A DNA stretch of 8,461 nt from assembly GCA_036501345.1 (NCBI GenBank), contig DASYAN010000154.1, positions 1 to 8,461 of the forward strand, given 5' to 3'. The notes below the pieces were generated by a model. That model ran no database searches, was not told where the DNA came from, and saw only the letters and a program-made list of their open reading frames with translations. The position numbers and the translations under genes are program-made. Position 1 is the stretch's first letter. Every line of letters begins with the position of its first letter. This document shows positions 1 to 5,889 of the stretch, in pieces. This stretch comes from DASYAN01 sp036501345 (GTDB lineage: Bacteria; Chloroflexota; Ktedonobacteria; Ktedonobacterales; Ktedonobacteraceae).

Positions 1-1251
1 GATGACAGGAAGAGTCTTTATCACAACAACAAGAAGACCCTCTATCAGAAGGGCAACGATACTCCGAAGTCTTCTGTCCAGTCTCCATTTGCCACTTTAA
101 ATGTTGATCCTCCAGGTACTTATGTTCCAATTCTAATTCCATTTCCCTCTGTGAGCCAAGATCACAGACATTGCAGCCATCAAGGCAACCCTTAATGATA
201 ATGCCAGGGGTGGGCAGAGAGAATTGGCGCTCAAAGCAGAACTCATCCTGCAACTGGGGCGAAACTATTCCTCCTGCCTTGGTGAAGAGTCCAGCATTGA
301 TAAGGTCCTGTTCGACCTGACGCAGTGCTTGCTCTCGGACCTCTGCAGGAATAGGTCCAACTGATCCACCTGCTGGCGCTTTCACATTGGGTTGGTTGAC
401 CACTCCACTAGCATCTGATGCAAACGGATGGTTGGTTACTTTTGTATCAACTAACGGATCAATCACTCGGCACTTAATAAACTCCAGTGATACCTTGAGG
501 GCATGTCTTTTGTTGATCCGGTAGAAAAAGTAAGTAAAACAGCATGGCATTTATTCAGGTTTGAGAACTCGCGGGAAGACGACTCAAAGTGGTCTTCTGA
601 CTCACCTTGGGCATGATTGCGCGTATGGACTTCGCCAATAGAGATCGCGCTGGCCCCTCGACTCGCCGCTTCATCTCGGTGGTCTGAAGCTTTGATATGC
701 TGGGACAGTTCCCTGAGAAACTCATGGGTGGAATAGGCATCATAGGAGCCACTGATATCAATTGATGGGCTACAGAAAATGTCTGTTAAGAAATCGCTGG
801 TCTTTACGTGAGTCTGAGAGGAGCCTTTGGCAGTATTACTAGAACGTGAAGCATCTCTCGCTGTCACGTCGGACAGGAAGTCGCTTATGCTGGACAGGTA
901 GAAGTGCTCTTCAGAGACCTGCTCGCTGCGGTAGCTTAGTTGGGTTGAGCTGTCGAACGTGAAACGATTGCGTCGATCTGTCGAGAAGAGACGAACTTTT
1001 TCGCCGGGTAGCAGGGTTGTGCTATAAACGAGATCACCAAGAACGAGCGGTCCATAACAAAGTTCGATACGCAGACGAATCTTGACTTCGACTGGGATTG
1101 TCCGACGTTGGTCACCACTATCCACAATGGTACTGTGGATCAAGCGGTAATCAAAATCGAGGCAATCACAAACGGTATCCATTTTAAGCGATGGGCAGCA
1201 TGGGATACCACACTGGTCAACTGAGTGTCCACAGGAACTACAACACGTCAT
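1..1251 (-). pseudogene. Cys-rich conserved hypothetical protein, frameshifted and cut by the window edge
   Basis: I do not recognise a characterised family. The uninterrupted frame from the ATG at 1251 gives 262 codons and stops at 463, but the last 24 residues look out of frame. After Val238 (codon 538-540) another frame opens (TYFFYRINK, then KCRVIDPLVDTKV) and runs with no stop to base 1, about 178 more codons. One base lost, or two gained, in the TTTTA run at 536-540 explains this. The protein begins with a Cys cluster (CCSSCGH, CGIPCC), then has a beta-rich stretch containing LLPGEKVRLF and a Ser/Asp/His-rich middle. The restored C-terminal part has CLDGCNVCD, a charged helix and a CCC cluster, so both ends could bind metal or form disulfides. 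No signal peptide or membrane segment is seen. The start is fixed by a perfect AAGGAGGT seven bases upstream. It could be a true pseudogene, a base-call error or a recoding site; the DNA alone does not decide. Confidence 0.7.
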
Positions 1252-1258
1252 TTCAAAA

Positions 1259-1266
1259 ACCTCCTT
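1259..1266 (-). promoter_or_regulatory. Ribosome binding site of the Cys-rich gene
   Basis: The minus strand reads AAGGAGGT seven bases before the ATG at 1251. This full anti-Shine-Dalgarno match fixes the start and argues that the frameshifted gene was, or is, well translated. Confidence 0.8.
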
Positions 1267-1326
1267 GTTGCTAGAGAAAAAACGTTTATGGAGTCGTAGC
1301 TGTACTACAATCCTTTACTAGTCTAG

Positions 1327-1354
1327 CGTATAGCGACTGAATATGCGACGTCAA
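1327..1354 (-). promoter_or_regulatory. Sigma-70-type promoter of the Cys-rich gene
   Basis: On the minus strand TTGACG (1349-1354) is followed after 16 bases by TATACG (1327-1332). It lies about 75 bases upstream of the ATG at 1251 in an AT-rich gap. Both hexamers are close to consensus. This is a prediction from sequence only. Confidence 0.55.
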
Positions 1355-1392
1355 AACTGAGGAAAAATTGCTTGTGGACGGAGGTAGGTACT

Positions 1393-1429
1393 GAGGGAAC
1401 CTCCTCAGAACTAACGAGGAGGTCTCCTT
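1393..1429. other. Strong imperfect hairpin in the intergenic region
   Basis: ACCTCCTC (1399-1406) pairs perfectly with GAGGAGGT (1416-1423) around a 9-base loop. After one mismatch the stem continues for about five more pairs, including wobbles, out to 1393 and 1429. It lies upstream of the promoter of the Cys-rich gene and downstream of the hydrolase. There is no T-run, so it is not a classic terminator. One arm is itself Shine-Dalgarno-like, but no ORF follows it. Confidence 0.5.
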
Positions 1430-1464
1430 GAAAAGGGGAAGAAGTGGAGGATAGGTATCGTTGA

Positions 1465-1496
1465 AAGACACTACTCTCTATCAATAGTAGTGTCTT
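1465..1496 (-). terminator. Terminator-like stem-loop after the hydrolase gene
   Basis: AAGACACTACT (1465-1475) and AGTAGTGTCTT (1486-1496) form a perfect 11-bp stem with a 10-base loop, 15 bases beyond the hydrolase stop at 1511. The trailing T-tract on the minus strand is short (CTTTC), so termination may be weak. The near-symmetrical sequence could act in either direction. Confidence 0.55.
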
Positions 1497-1510
1497 CTTC
1501 CCAAATCAAC

Positions 1511-2212
1511 CTATTGCTTTGCTTCAGCAGGAGCAACCAGGTGCTCTTGGAAAAAGGCCAAGACACGTTGCCAAGAATCCTGAGCTGCTTCAGCATTATA
1601 GCTGGGACTCTGGTCATTAAAAAACGAATGCTTCGCACCGGAATATATTTTAATATCATGCGAGATATGATACGTGTCCAGTGCATCGTCCAGTTTCTGA
1701 CCAGCGGCTGTGGTGAAATCCTTATCTGGATACGAGCCTACGACTGGGCAAAGACGAGTGACAGCTTCTAGAGGACGAGGATTCATGCCGTAGAAGGGTG
1801 CAATAACTCTCAATCGCTCATCGGTGCAGGCCCAAGCGATAGAGAAGCTTCCTCCTAAACAAAAACCAACTGCCCCTAAGCGCATGCCGTCAACTTCAGG
1901 TCGCGTAGCCATAAAGGTCAGTGCTTGCTTTAAATCACGGATACTTTCATTGTTGAGCGAATGAAAGAGGAGTTGACTGAAAAAACGAAACATACAAATG
2001 GCTTTATTACGTCTTGCGAATAAGTCGACAGCTAATGCAACATAGCCGACATCTGCAAAACGCCGGGTGATATCTTTGATATTCTCGTTGAGTCCATAGA
2101 CCTCGTGGATAATCACCAGACCTGGAAATGGCCCATTTCCATCGGGACGGGCCAGATATCCCTCTAATTGTCTCTTATCGCCAGGAAAGACAAGTATTTC
2201 TCCAGTTGACAT
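1511..2212 (-). CDS. Dienelactone hydrolase family alpha/beta hydrolase
   Basis: A 233-residue cytoplasmic serine-hydrolase-fold enzyme of the dienelactone hydrolase family, which uses a cysteine nucleophile on lactones and related esters. The triad is visible: Cys118 in the elbow GFCLGG, an Asp in SYPDKD (Asp163 or Asp165) and His195 in GAKHSFF. HEVYGLN near residue 36 carries the Glu37 that positions the nucleophile in characterised members. The length is normal and the fold appears complete. I chose the ATG at 2212 because GAGAGGA lies about eight bases upstream and MSTGEILVFPG fits a family N-terminus; a GTG at 2254 would add 14 unlikely residues. It follows the aldo/keto reductase by 103 bases on the same strand, so co-transcription is likely. 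The actual substrate cannot be read from sequence. Confidence 0.9.
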   Translation of the reverse strand: MSTGEILVFPGDKRQLEGYLARPDGNGPFPGLVIIHEVYGLNENIKDITRRFADVGYVALAVDLFARRNKAICMFRFFSQLLFHSLNNESIRDLKQALTFMATRPEVDGMRLGAVGFCLGGSFSIAWACTDERLRVIAPFYGMNPRPLEAVTRLCPVVGSYPDKDFTTAAGQKLDDALDTYHISHDIKIYSGAKHSFFNDQSPSYNAEAAQDSWQRVLAFFQEHLVAPAEAKQ

Positions 2213-2315
2213 GGCTAACGTCCTCTCATCCCTGATGCGCGTATGCATGTCCACCCTACAGGGAAGCTTTCACGCATCGCAAACCAGGCTTCCAATATTA
2301 TTTCCTATAGGTGTT

Positions 2316-3260
2316 TCATTTGAGCAGGGAGTGGTCTCCTGGGATTGCTCCCAACGCAAAGGCCCGATCGAGATCATTGAGATCTTCTTTGGTAAGCATT
2401 ACATCAAAAGCCTTCAGATTTTCCGTCAAACGTGCGCGATGGCTCATCCCGACGAGCGGCACGATGTCTTCGCCCTGAGATAGCACCCATGCTATTGCCA
2501 ATTGTGTCATCGTGCAGTTTTTCTGGCGCGCCATGCGCTCAAGGAACGAACCCTTTTCAAGTTTCTTTGGAAGCTGGCGACGAACATCATTTGGCGGCAG
2601 GTCATTTCCGACTGAGCCAGTAAGAAGCCCCTGTCCAACTACCCCATGAGCCACTAGCCCGATGCCAAGCTCCCTTACGGTAGGTAAGATTTCCTTCTCG
2701 ATAAAACGTGTTCCAAGGGAATACTCGATTTCAAGGGCAGTCACGGGATGCACCTTGTGGGCACGCCGAATATTTTCAGCGCCTGTTTCGGACAACCCTA
2801 GGTATCGAACTTTACCTTCCTTGATAAGATCGACGATGGCACCGACCGTTTCCTCAACCGGGACGTTGGGGTCGATGCGACCAGGTTGGTAAATGTCTAT
2901 GACATCTACGCCGAGTCGCTGAAGCGAGTAGGCCGCGAAGTTCTTTACAGCGTTTGGCCGAACATCAATGCTCAAAAATTGTCCGGAGGGAGACCGAAGG
3001 GCACCAAATTTTACGCTGATGAGCGCCTGATCTCTACGACCTTTGATCGCTTGACCCACGAGAAGTTCATTGTGTCCCATTCCGTAAAAGTCGCCCGTGT
3101 TCAAAAAATTGATTCCTGCTTCTAAGGCAGCTTGAATGGTAGCGATGCCTTCCTCATCATCGGTGCTTGATTTCGGACCCGCAAAACTCGACATCCGCAT
3201 ACAGCCGAGGCCCATCGCGGAAACACGGGGACCAGTTTGACCGAGTGTTCTCATTTCCAT
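2316..3260 (-). CDS. Aldo/keto reductase, variant active site
   Basis: A 314-residue TIM-barrel NAD(P)H-dependent oxidoreductase. The N-terminus MRTLGQTGPRVSAMGLGCM is typical. Catalytic Asp57 and Tyr59 (NTGDFYG) and Lys84 (ISVKFG) are present. The usual active-site His is replaced: the strand reads IDIYQPGRIDP, with Gly127 where H is expected. I recall this YxPxRxDP form in a recognised subgroup, so the enzyme is probably active with altered substrate geometry. GMSHRARLTENL near residue 271 is the cofactor-phosphate region. The start at ATG 3260 has AAAGGG eight bases upstream; a second ATG two codons later is equally possible. It is the first gene of a likely two-gene unit with the downstream hydrolase. 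The natural substrate is unknown. Confidence 0.9.
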   Translation of the reverse strand: MEMRTLGQTGPRVSAMGLGCMRMSSFAGPKSSTDDEEGIATIQAALEAGINFLNTGDFYGMGHNELLVGQAIKGRRDQALISVKFGALRSPSGQFLSIDVRPNAVKNFAAYSLQRLGVDVIDIYQPGRIDPNVPVEETVGAIVDLIKEGKVRYLGLSETGAENIRRAHKVHPVTALEIEYSLGTRFIEKEILPTVRELGIGLVAHGVVGQGLLTGSVGNDLPPNDVRRQLPKKLEKGSFLERMARQKNCTMTQLAIAWVLSQGEDIVPLVGMSHRARLTENLKAFDVMLTKEDLNDLDRAFALGAIPGDHSLLK

Positions 3261-3366
3261 AGCTGTTTCCCTTTCTGATTTGCAGACTAACTCGCCATTG
3301 AGCTTTTGTAAGTTGTGTAGCCTTCAGGGCCGCCTTATTTGAGGGCCAGATCTGCCCACCTGGTAG

Positions 3367-3522
3367 GGCACTTACCAATTGTTTACCGTCCCAACATGGA
3401 GGAAACTGATGATCTTGTTAACCGGAACACTGCTGGCCCACGGACGTCGCACAGTGGCTGCAGCACTGCGAGGAAGTGGCAACGAGATGGCAACCAACTG
3501 GAGCAGTTTGCATCAGGTGCTC
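3367..3522 (+). pseudogene. N-terminal remnant of a DDE (IS701/DDE_5-like) transposase
   Basis: One plus-strand frame reads LFTVPTWRKLMILLTGTLLA, then HGRRTVAAALRGSG and NWSSLHQVL. From memory, this matches the N-terminal segment of DDE_5-type transposases (consensus approximately LLxGxLLAxGxRTVxxALR, then HxVLNRAxWS). A stop precedes it at 3364 and the similarity ends abruptly after HQVL, where the sequence becomes the end of the cupin gene. About 50 codons remain of several hundred, with no usable start, no catalytic aspartates and no visible terminal repeats. It is a dead insertion-sequence stump that fills most of the 303-bp gap between the aldo/keto reductase and the cupin. Confidence 0.6.
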
Positions 3523-3563
3523 CTTCTCAAATTCTCCCTCTCGTTGCCTTCCCAATCACGCTC

Positions 3564-4031
3564 TTACTCTGTGAGTGGAGGACCAGTCACCTCCATCCCA
3601 TATTTAGCTGCAATGGCCATTGCGGCCGGTAGATCCAGCTCTGGGGCTAAATAGAGCGGCTGCATCTCTTCAAAAAATCCTCGCAATCCACCTGGGACAT
3701 AGGTGAGCAGGATTTTTCCTACGTTTTTTCCAATACATCGCCAGGTATGCGAGGTTCCTGCTGGAATCCGCAGAAAATCTCCTGCTGAAGCTGTAAACAC
3801 ATGTTCGCCTAATTTCACACGGTATGTCCCCGCCAGAAAGTAGAAAAGCTCATCTTGTGTATGGGTATGCTCTGGGGGTCCTGAGTGAGGTAAGGTCGTA
3901 AATTCAAGCTGGTCATATCTCCCCCCAGTCACTTCTCCTGTCGCTTTCCATGTCAAAAATTCGCCGCTGGCTAGAAAGAGGGAATCTCCTTCATCAGCCC
4001 GAACAAAGAGGCTGGATATATTAGTAGGCAT
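3564..4031 (-). CDS. Single-domain cupin protein
   Basis: A 155-residue small beta-barrel protein. Cupin motif 1 is complete: PEHTHTQDELFYFLAGTY gives His55, His57 and Glu61. Motif 2 is GDFLRIPAGTSHTWRC with His95, completing a 3-His/1-Glu metal site. It could be a quercetinase-like dioxygenase, an isomerase or a small-molecule-binding cupin; sequence alone does not tell. The tail YLAPELDLPAAMAIAAKYG is typical of Chloroflexota and actinobacterial cupins of this size. The start at 4031 has AAGGAG ten bases upstream. A 39-codon ORF overlaps the start by 11 bases, suggesting translational coupling, and a 19-bp palindrome lies 156 bases upstream, so control by the neighbouring Rrf2 regulator is likely. 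Confidence 0.9.
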   Translation of the reverse strand: MPTNISSLFVRADEGDSLFLASGEFLTWKATGEVTGGRYDQLEFTTLPHSGPPEHTHTQDELFYFLAGTYRVKLGEHVFTASAGDFLRIPAGTSHTWRCIGKNVGKILLTYVPGGLRGFFEEMQPLYLAPELDLPAAMAIAAKYGMEVTGPPLTE

Positions 4032-4140
4032 AGATGTCTCTCTCCTTATTGTTCTTTTTTTTGCTTACCGCTACTTTGTTGACCAGGGCATTCCCTTGCT
4101 TGGAAAGCAAACGTGTAGCATTTCCTTCAAGTTTTTTCAT
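4021..4140 (-). CDS. 39-residue leader ORF overlapping the cupin start
   Basis: The ATG at 4140 opens 39 codons beginning MKKLEGNATRLLSKQGNALV and ending in a Lys/Asn-rich tail and RDIYAY. Its TAA at 4021-4023 lies 11 bases inside the cupin gene in another frame. The RBS is good (TGGAGAC, about eight bases upstream), and the ORF sits just downstream of the 4187-4205 palindrome, so it would be the first cistron of the cupin transcript. No function is recognised. The first residues resemble the MKKLEGK start of short-chain dehydrogenases, so it might be the stump of a deleted reductase gene; that is speculation. It could also be a chance ORF. Confidence 0.4.
   Translation of the reverse strand: MKKLEGNATRLLSKQGNALVNKVAVSKKKNNKERDIYAY
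4042..4047 (-). promoter_or_regulatory. Ribosome binding site of the cupin, inside the leader ORF
   Basis: AAGGAG on the minus strand lies ten bases before the cupin ATG at 4031. It falls inside the last codons of the upstream 39-codon ORF, so translation of that ORF would cross and expose it. Confidence 0.7.
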
Positions 4141-4186
4141 GATTCGTCTCCATTCTCATCAATAAAAATTTCCCATCGCCCCTCAA

Positions 4187-4205
4187 TGTAACTTTATCAG
4201 TTACA
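4187..4205. promoter_or_regulatory. Operator 2: 19-bp palindrome upstream of the leader ORF and cupin
   Basis: TGTAACT-TTATC-AGTTACA is a perfect palindrome. With flanks the symmetry reaches 10+5+10 (4184-4208). It has the same half-sites and spacing as the palindrome at 4703-4721 in front of the Rrf2 gene. It lies 33 bases after the Rrf2 stop and 47 bases before the leader ATG. No T-run follows, so an operator fits better than a terminator. A promoter here is not obvious; GATAAA inside the palindrome could serve as a weak -10. Confidence 0.75.
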
Positions 4206-4238
4206 TTGCAGAGCAAAAAAAGAGAGACATCCCCTTCC

Positions 4239-4682
4239 TCATTCCATTCTTTGAGAAGATGCGGCAAGCGTTTCCTCCAGCACATCTGCAACAGTAGAGC
4301 GGGCAAGTTGTTGCTTGAGGGCCATTTCGGCATCTCTATAGAAGTGTGTCAGTGCGGACTGGATGCCTCGACCTATTGGACAAACCTGATTGGGAAGGGT
4401 GTGATGAAGCTCGAAAAGAGGCTCTTGCTCGATGGCTTGATAAACGTCGAGCAGAGAGATCTGAGCAGCAGGGCGAGCAAGTGTCCATCCTGCATTCGTT
4501 CCATGCTGGACATTGACCAATTTGGCTTTGTGCAGCAAACCGAGAATCCGTCGAATAAAGACCGGATTCGTGTTCACACTCCGTGCGATCTGCTCAGAAG
4601 TCATGAGATCGAATTGCTGTGATGCCTGAGCCATCCAGGTAACAATATGCAATGCGACGGTGAAGCGGGTATTCGCGCTCAT
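4239..4682 (-). CDS. Rrf2 family transcriptional regulator with a single cysteine
   Basis: A 147-residue winged-helix regulator. MSANTRFTVALHIVTWMAQ is the conserved Rrf2 first helix, the HTH spans about residues 28-56 (TSEQIARSVNTNP, FIRRILGLL) and the wing is GTNAGWTLARP. A dimerisation helix follows from about residue 106. Fe-S members such as IscR and NsrR carry three cysteines after the wing; here only Cys101 (NQVCPIG) is present, as in YwnA-like members. A three-Cys cluster is therefore excluded, and a thiol sensor or another signal is more likely. The ATG at 4682 is chosen over a far upstream start because GAGGAG lies nine bases away and the family N-terminus matches. The promoter and the palindrome at 4703-4721 directly upstream point to autoregulation, and the second palindrome points to control of the cupin unit. 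Confidence 0.92.
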   Translation of the reverse strand: MSANTRFTVALHIVTWMAQASQQFDLMTSEQIARSVNTNPVFIRRILGLLHKAKLVNVQHGTNAGWTLARPAAQISLLDVYQAIEQEPLFELHHTLPNQVCPIGRGIQSALTHFYRDAEMALKQQLARSTVADVLEETLAASSQRME

Positions 4683-4702
4683 GGGTTTGCTCTCCTCTTC
4701 CC

Positions 4703-4721
4703 TGTAACTAGTGTAGTTACA
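4703..4721. promoter_or_regulatory. Operator 1: 19-bp palindrome over the Rrf2 promoter
   Basis: TGTAACT-AGTGT-AGTTACA is perfectly symmetrical. It covers the predicted -10 hexamer (4710-4715) of the Rrf2 gene, a classic repressor position. Its half-sites match those of the 4187-4205 palindrome. Binding by the adjacent Rrf2 protein is inferred. Confidence 0.8.
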
Positions 4722-4738
4722 ATGAAGCGCTTTGTCAA
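4710..4738 (-). promoter_or_regulatory. Sigma-70-type promoter of the Rrf2 gene
   Basis: On the minus strand a consensus TTGACA (4733-4738) is followed by a 17-base spacer and TACACT (4710-4715). The start codon is at 4682. The overlap with the palindrome suggests that binding would block RNA polymerase. Confidence 0.7.
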
Positions 4739-4839
4739 GAGATAGGGGGGAAGAGTCCCTTCGTGTACCTCGAAGTAATACTTGGCCAAATTGGTGCTCC
4801 AGATAATGGCCGCGTAGACGTGTGAAATAAGGTGTAGCC

Positions 4840-4976
4840 TTGATCTTTCTCTTTCGTCTCACTTTTTGCGCTGCACGTTCTTCATCTGGCTCGTCCCCTG
4901 ACCTGGATCTGCTGAAAGAGACACTTGCTGGGATTGAGCAACGGCGTCAAGCACGCCAACAGAGCCAGCAGTAGTA
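4840..4976 (+). pseudogene. Short C-terminal-like remnant, possibly of a transposase
   Basis: A plus-strand frame preceded by a stop at 4828 reads SSPDLDLLKETLAGIEQRRQ, then ARQQSQQ and a TAG. The Leu-spaced, Glu/Gln/Arg-rich tail looks like the C-terminal helix of a larger protein. No start codon with an RBS is seen. It ends three bases before the end of the convergent HTH fragment. I cannot name the family; mobile-element debris is inferred from context. Confidence 0.25.
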
Positions 4977-4978
4977 AG

Positions 4979-5272
4979 CTAGGAATGAGCATTGCTCTGC
5001 TGACGAGCGACCATCACGGTTCGCCGGACGGTTTCGTAGGAAACGCCGTAATCGTCAGCAACTCGGCGCAATGGTTCCTGATTCTCCACGACGCGACGGA
5101 GCACTGTTGGCCATTCTTCAGCAGGAATCTCATAGCGGGGTTTCACGGGACCTGGATGGCGTTTGGTGAGTGGCAGTATAAGAGCGTCACTTGCGCGATT
5201 GTGATCGTCTTGAAGAAGCTGTTGGAATTTGTGATAGAGGAAACTTGAGGGGGAATGGAAGTGGATAAGCAC
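4979..5272 (-). CDS. HTH-domain fragment, resolvase/transposase-like
   Basis: The convincing part is the last 60 residues: KPRYEIPAEEWPTVLRRVVE, then a homeodomain-like HTH (LRRVADDYGVSYETVRRTV) and a short basic tail. The pattern 'LRxVAxDYGVSxETVRR' is that of DNA-binding domains in recombinases and IS proteins. The N-terminal part has no recognisable fold. The only starts are a GTG at 5272 without an RBS and an internal GTG at about 5155, so this may be the 3' end of a larger gene that lost its beginning. It is convergent with another remnant on its left. A small stand-alone DNA-binding protein remains possible. Confidence 0.45.
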   Translation of the reverse strand: MLIHFHSPSSFLYHKFQQLLQDDHNRASDALILPLTKRHPGPVKPRYEIPAEEWPTVLRRVVENQEPLRRVADDYGVSYETVRRTVMVARQQSNAHS

Positions 5273-5388
5273 TGGTGAGAGAGAAGCCGTAGCCCGTCGG
5301 TTCTGCGATCAGGCCTGGGTTGCTTTTGCATCTCAGGTCTTTTTCTTTCTCTCCTACTTCAGAACCTGCCGCGATCAGGCACTCTCCT

Positions 5389-5646
5389 CTATAAAGGATC
5401 AGATCCTGCAATACAGGGTTCAGCAGTGTCAACCTCATCTTTGCCATCACAGAGCAATTGTTGAACAGTTCCTTCTGTTCTGATACTCCACGAAAGTGGG
5501 TGAAGATCACAAAAAGCAGTTACCCCCTGGGTGGATTCTGGTTCCGTGTGAATGGTGAGGTATTCATCTGACCGGATACGCAGACCTTTACTCAGCTTGA
5601 GGTATCCAGCAGTATTGAGGCCTTCATCTGGTCCAGGTCTGGTCAC
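5389..5646 (-). CDS. Doubtful 85-codon ORF
   Basis: A GTG at 5646 opens 85 codons ending in TAG. The sequence has a balanced composition (DEYLTIHTEPESTQGVTAF, then CDLHPLSWSIRTEGTVQQLL) and reads more like protein than do the other frames here. However, there is no RBS, no domain is recognised, and no partner gene is near. It may be a fragment of a lost gene. The rest of 5273-5889 holds nothing I can name apart from a stem-loop at 5821-5838. Confidence 0.25.
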   Translation of the reverse strand: MTRPGPDEGLNTAGYLKLSKGLRIRSDEYLTIHTEPESTQGVTAFCDLHPLSWSIRTEGTVQQLLCDGKDEVDTAEPCIAGSDPL

Positions 5647-5820
5647 GGGCCAGTATTCCGTTTTTCACTGGTTATCTTTGAAATATTGTAATTCCATTAG
5701 AAATGGAGAATTTGTGGTATTTCTGGTAGGATTCTCCAAAGTCGGAATTTTTGGTCGTGCTGACAGAAAACGGTAGAGCCACACCATCTGGTGAAGAGCT
5801 CAAAATCTCCACTGAAAATG

Positions 5821-5838
5821 GGCTTGAATGAGCAAGCC
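5821..5838 (-). terminator. Weak terminator-like hairpin after the HEPN-TPR gene
   Basis: GGCTTG (5821-5826) and CAAGCC (5833-5838) form a perfect 6-bp stem with a 6-base loop, about 50 bases beyond the stop at 5890. On the minus strand CATTTTC follows, a short T-run. It is plausible but weak. Confidence 0.4.
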
Positions 5839-5889
5839 TTCATCACTTAATGTAGCTCTGCCCAGAAAACACATTTACTGATCTTTTCC

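Noticed and set aside
2213..2254. Upstream GTG start for the hydrolase, adding 14 residues
   Set aside because: The ATG at 2212 has a better placed RBS and the extension does not resemble the family.
2262..2303. GGAAGC/GCTTCC inverted repeat between the reductase and hydrolase
   Set aside because: A 6-bp stem with a long loop; not distinguishable from chance.
3339..3632. Plus-strand ORF of 97 codons over the transposase stump
   Set aside because: Wrong frame; the transposase-like residues lie in the neighbouring frame, and this one has no family features.
4184..4208. Palindrome read as a terminator of the Rrf2 gene
   Set aside because: No T-run follows on the minus strand, and the same half-sites recur at the Rrf2 promoter, so an operator is the better reading.
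4206..4622. Plus-strand ORF of 138 codons
   Set aside because: Fully antisense to the clear Rrf2 gene; its sequence has no protein-family character.
4683..4862. 60-residue N-terminal extension of the Rrf2 regulator
   Set aside because: It would run across the promoter and operator. The ATG at 4682 has an RBS and matches the family start.
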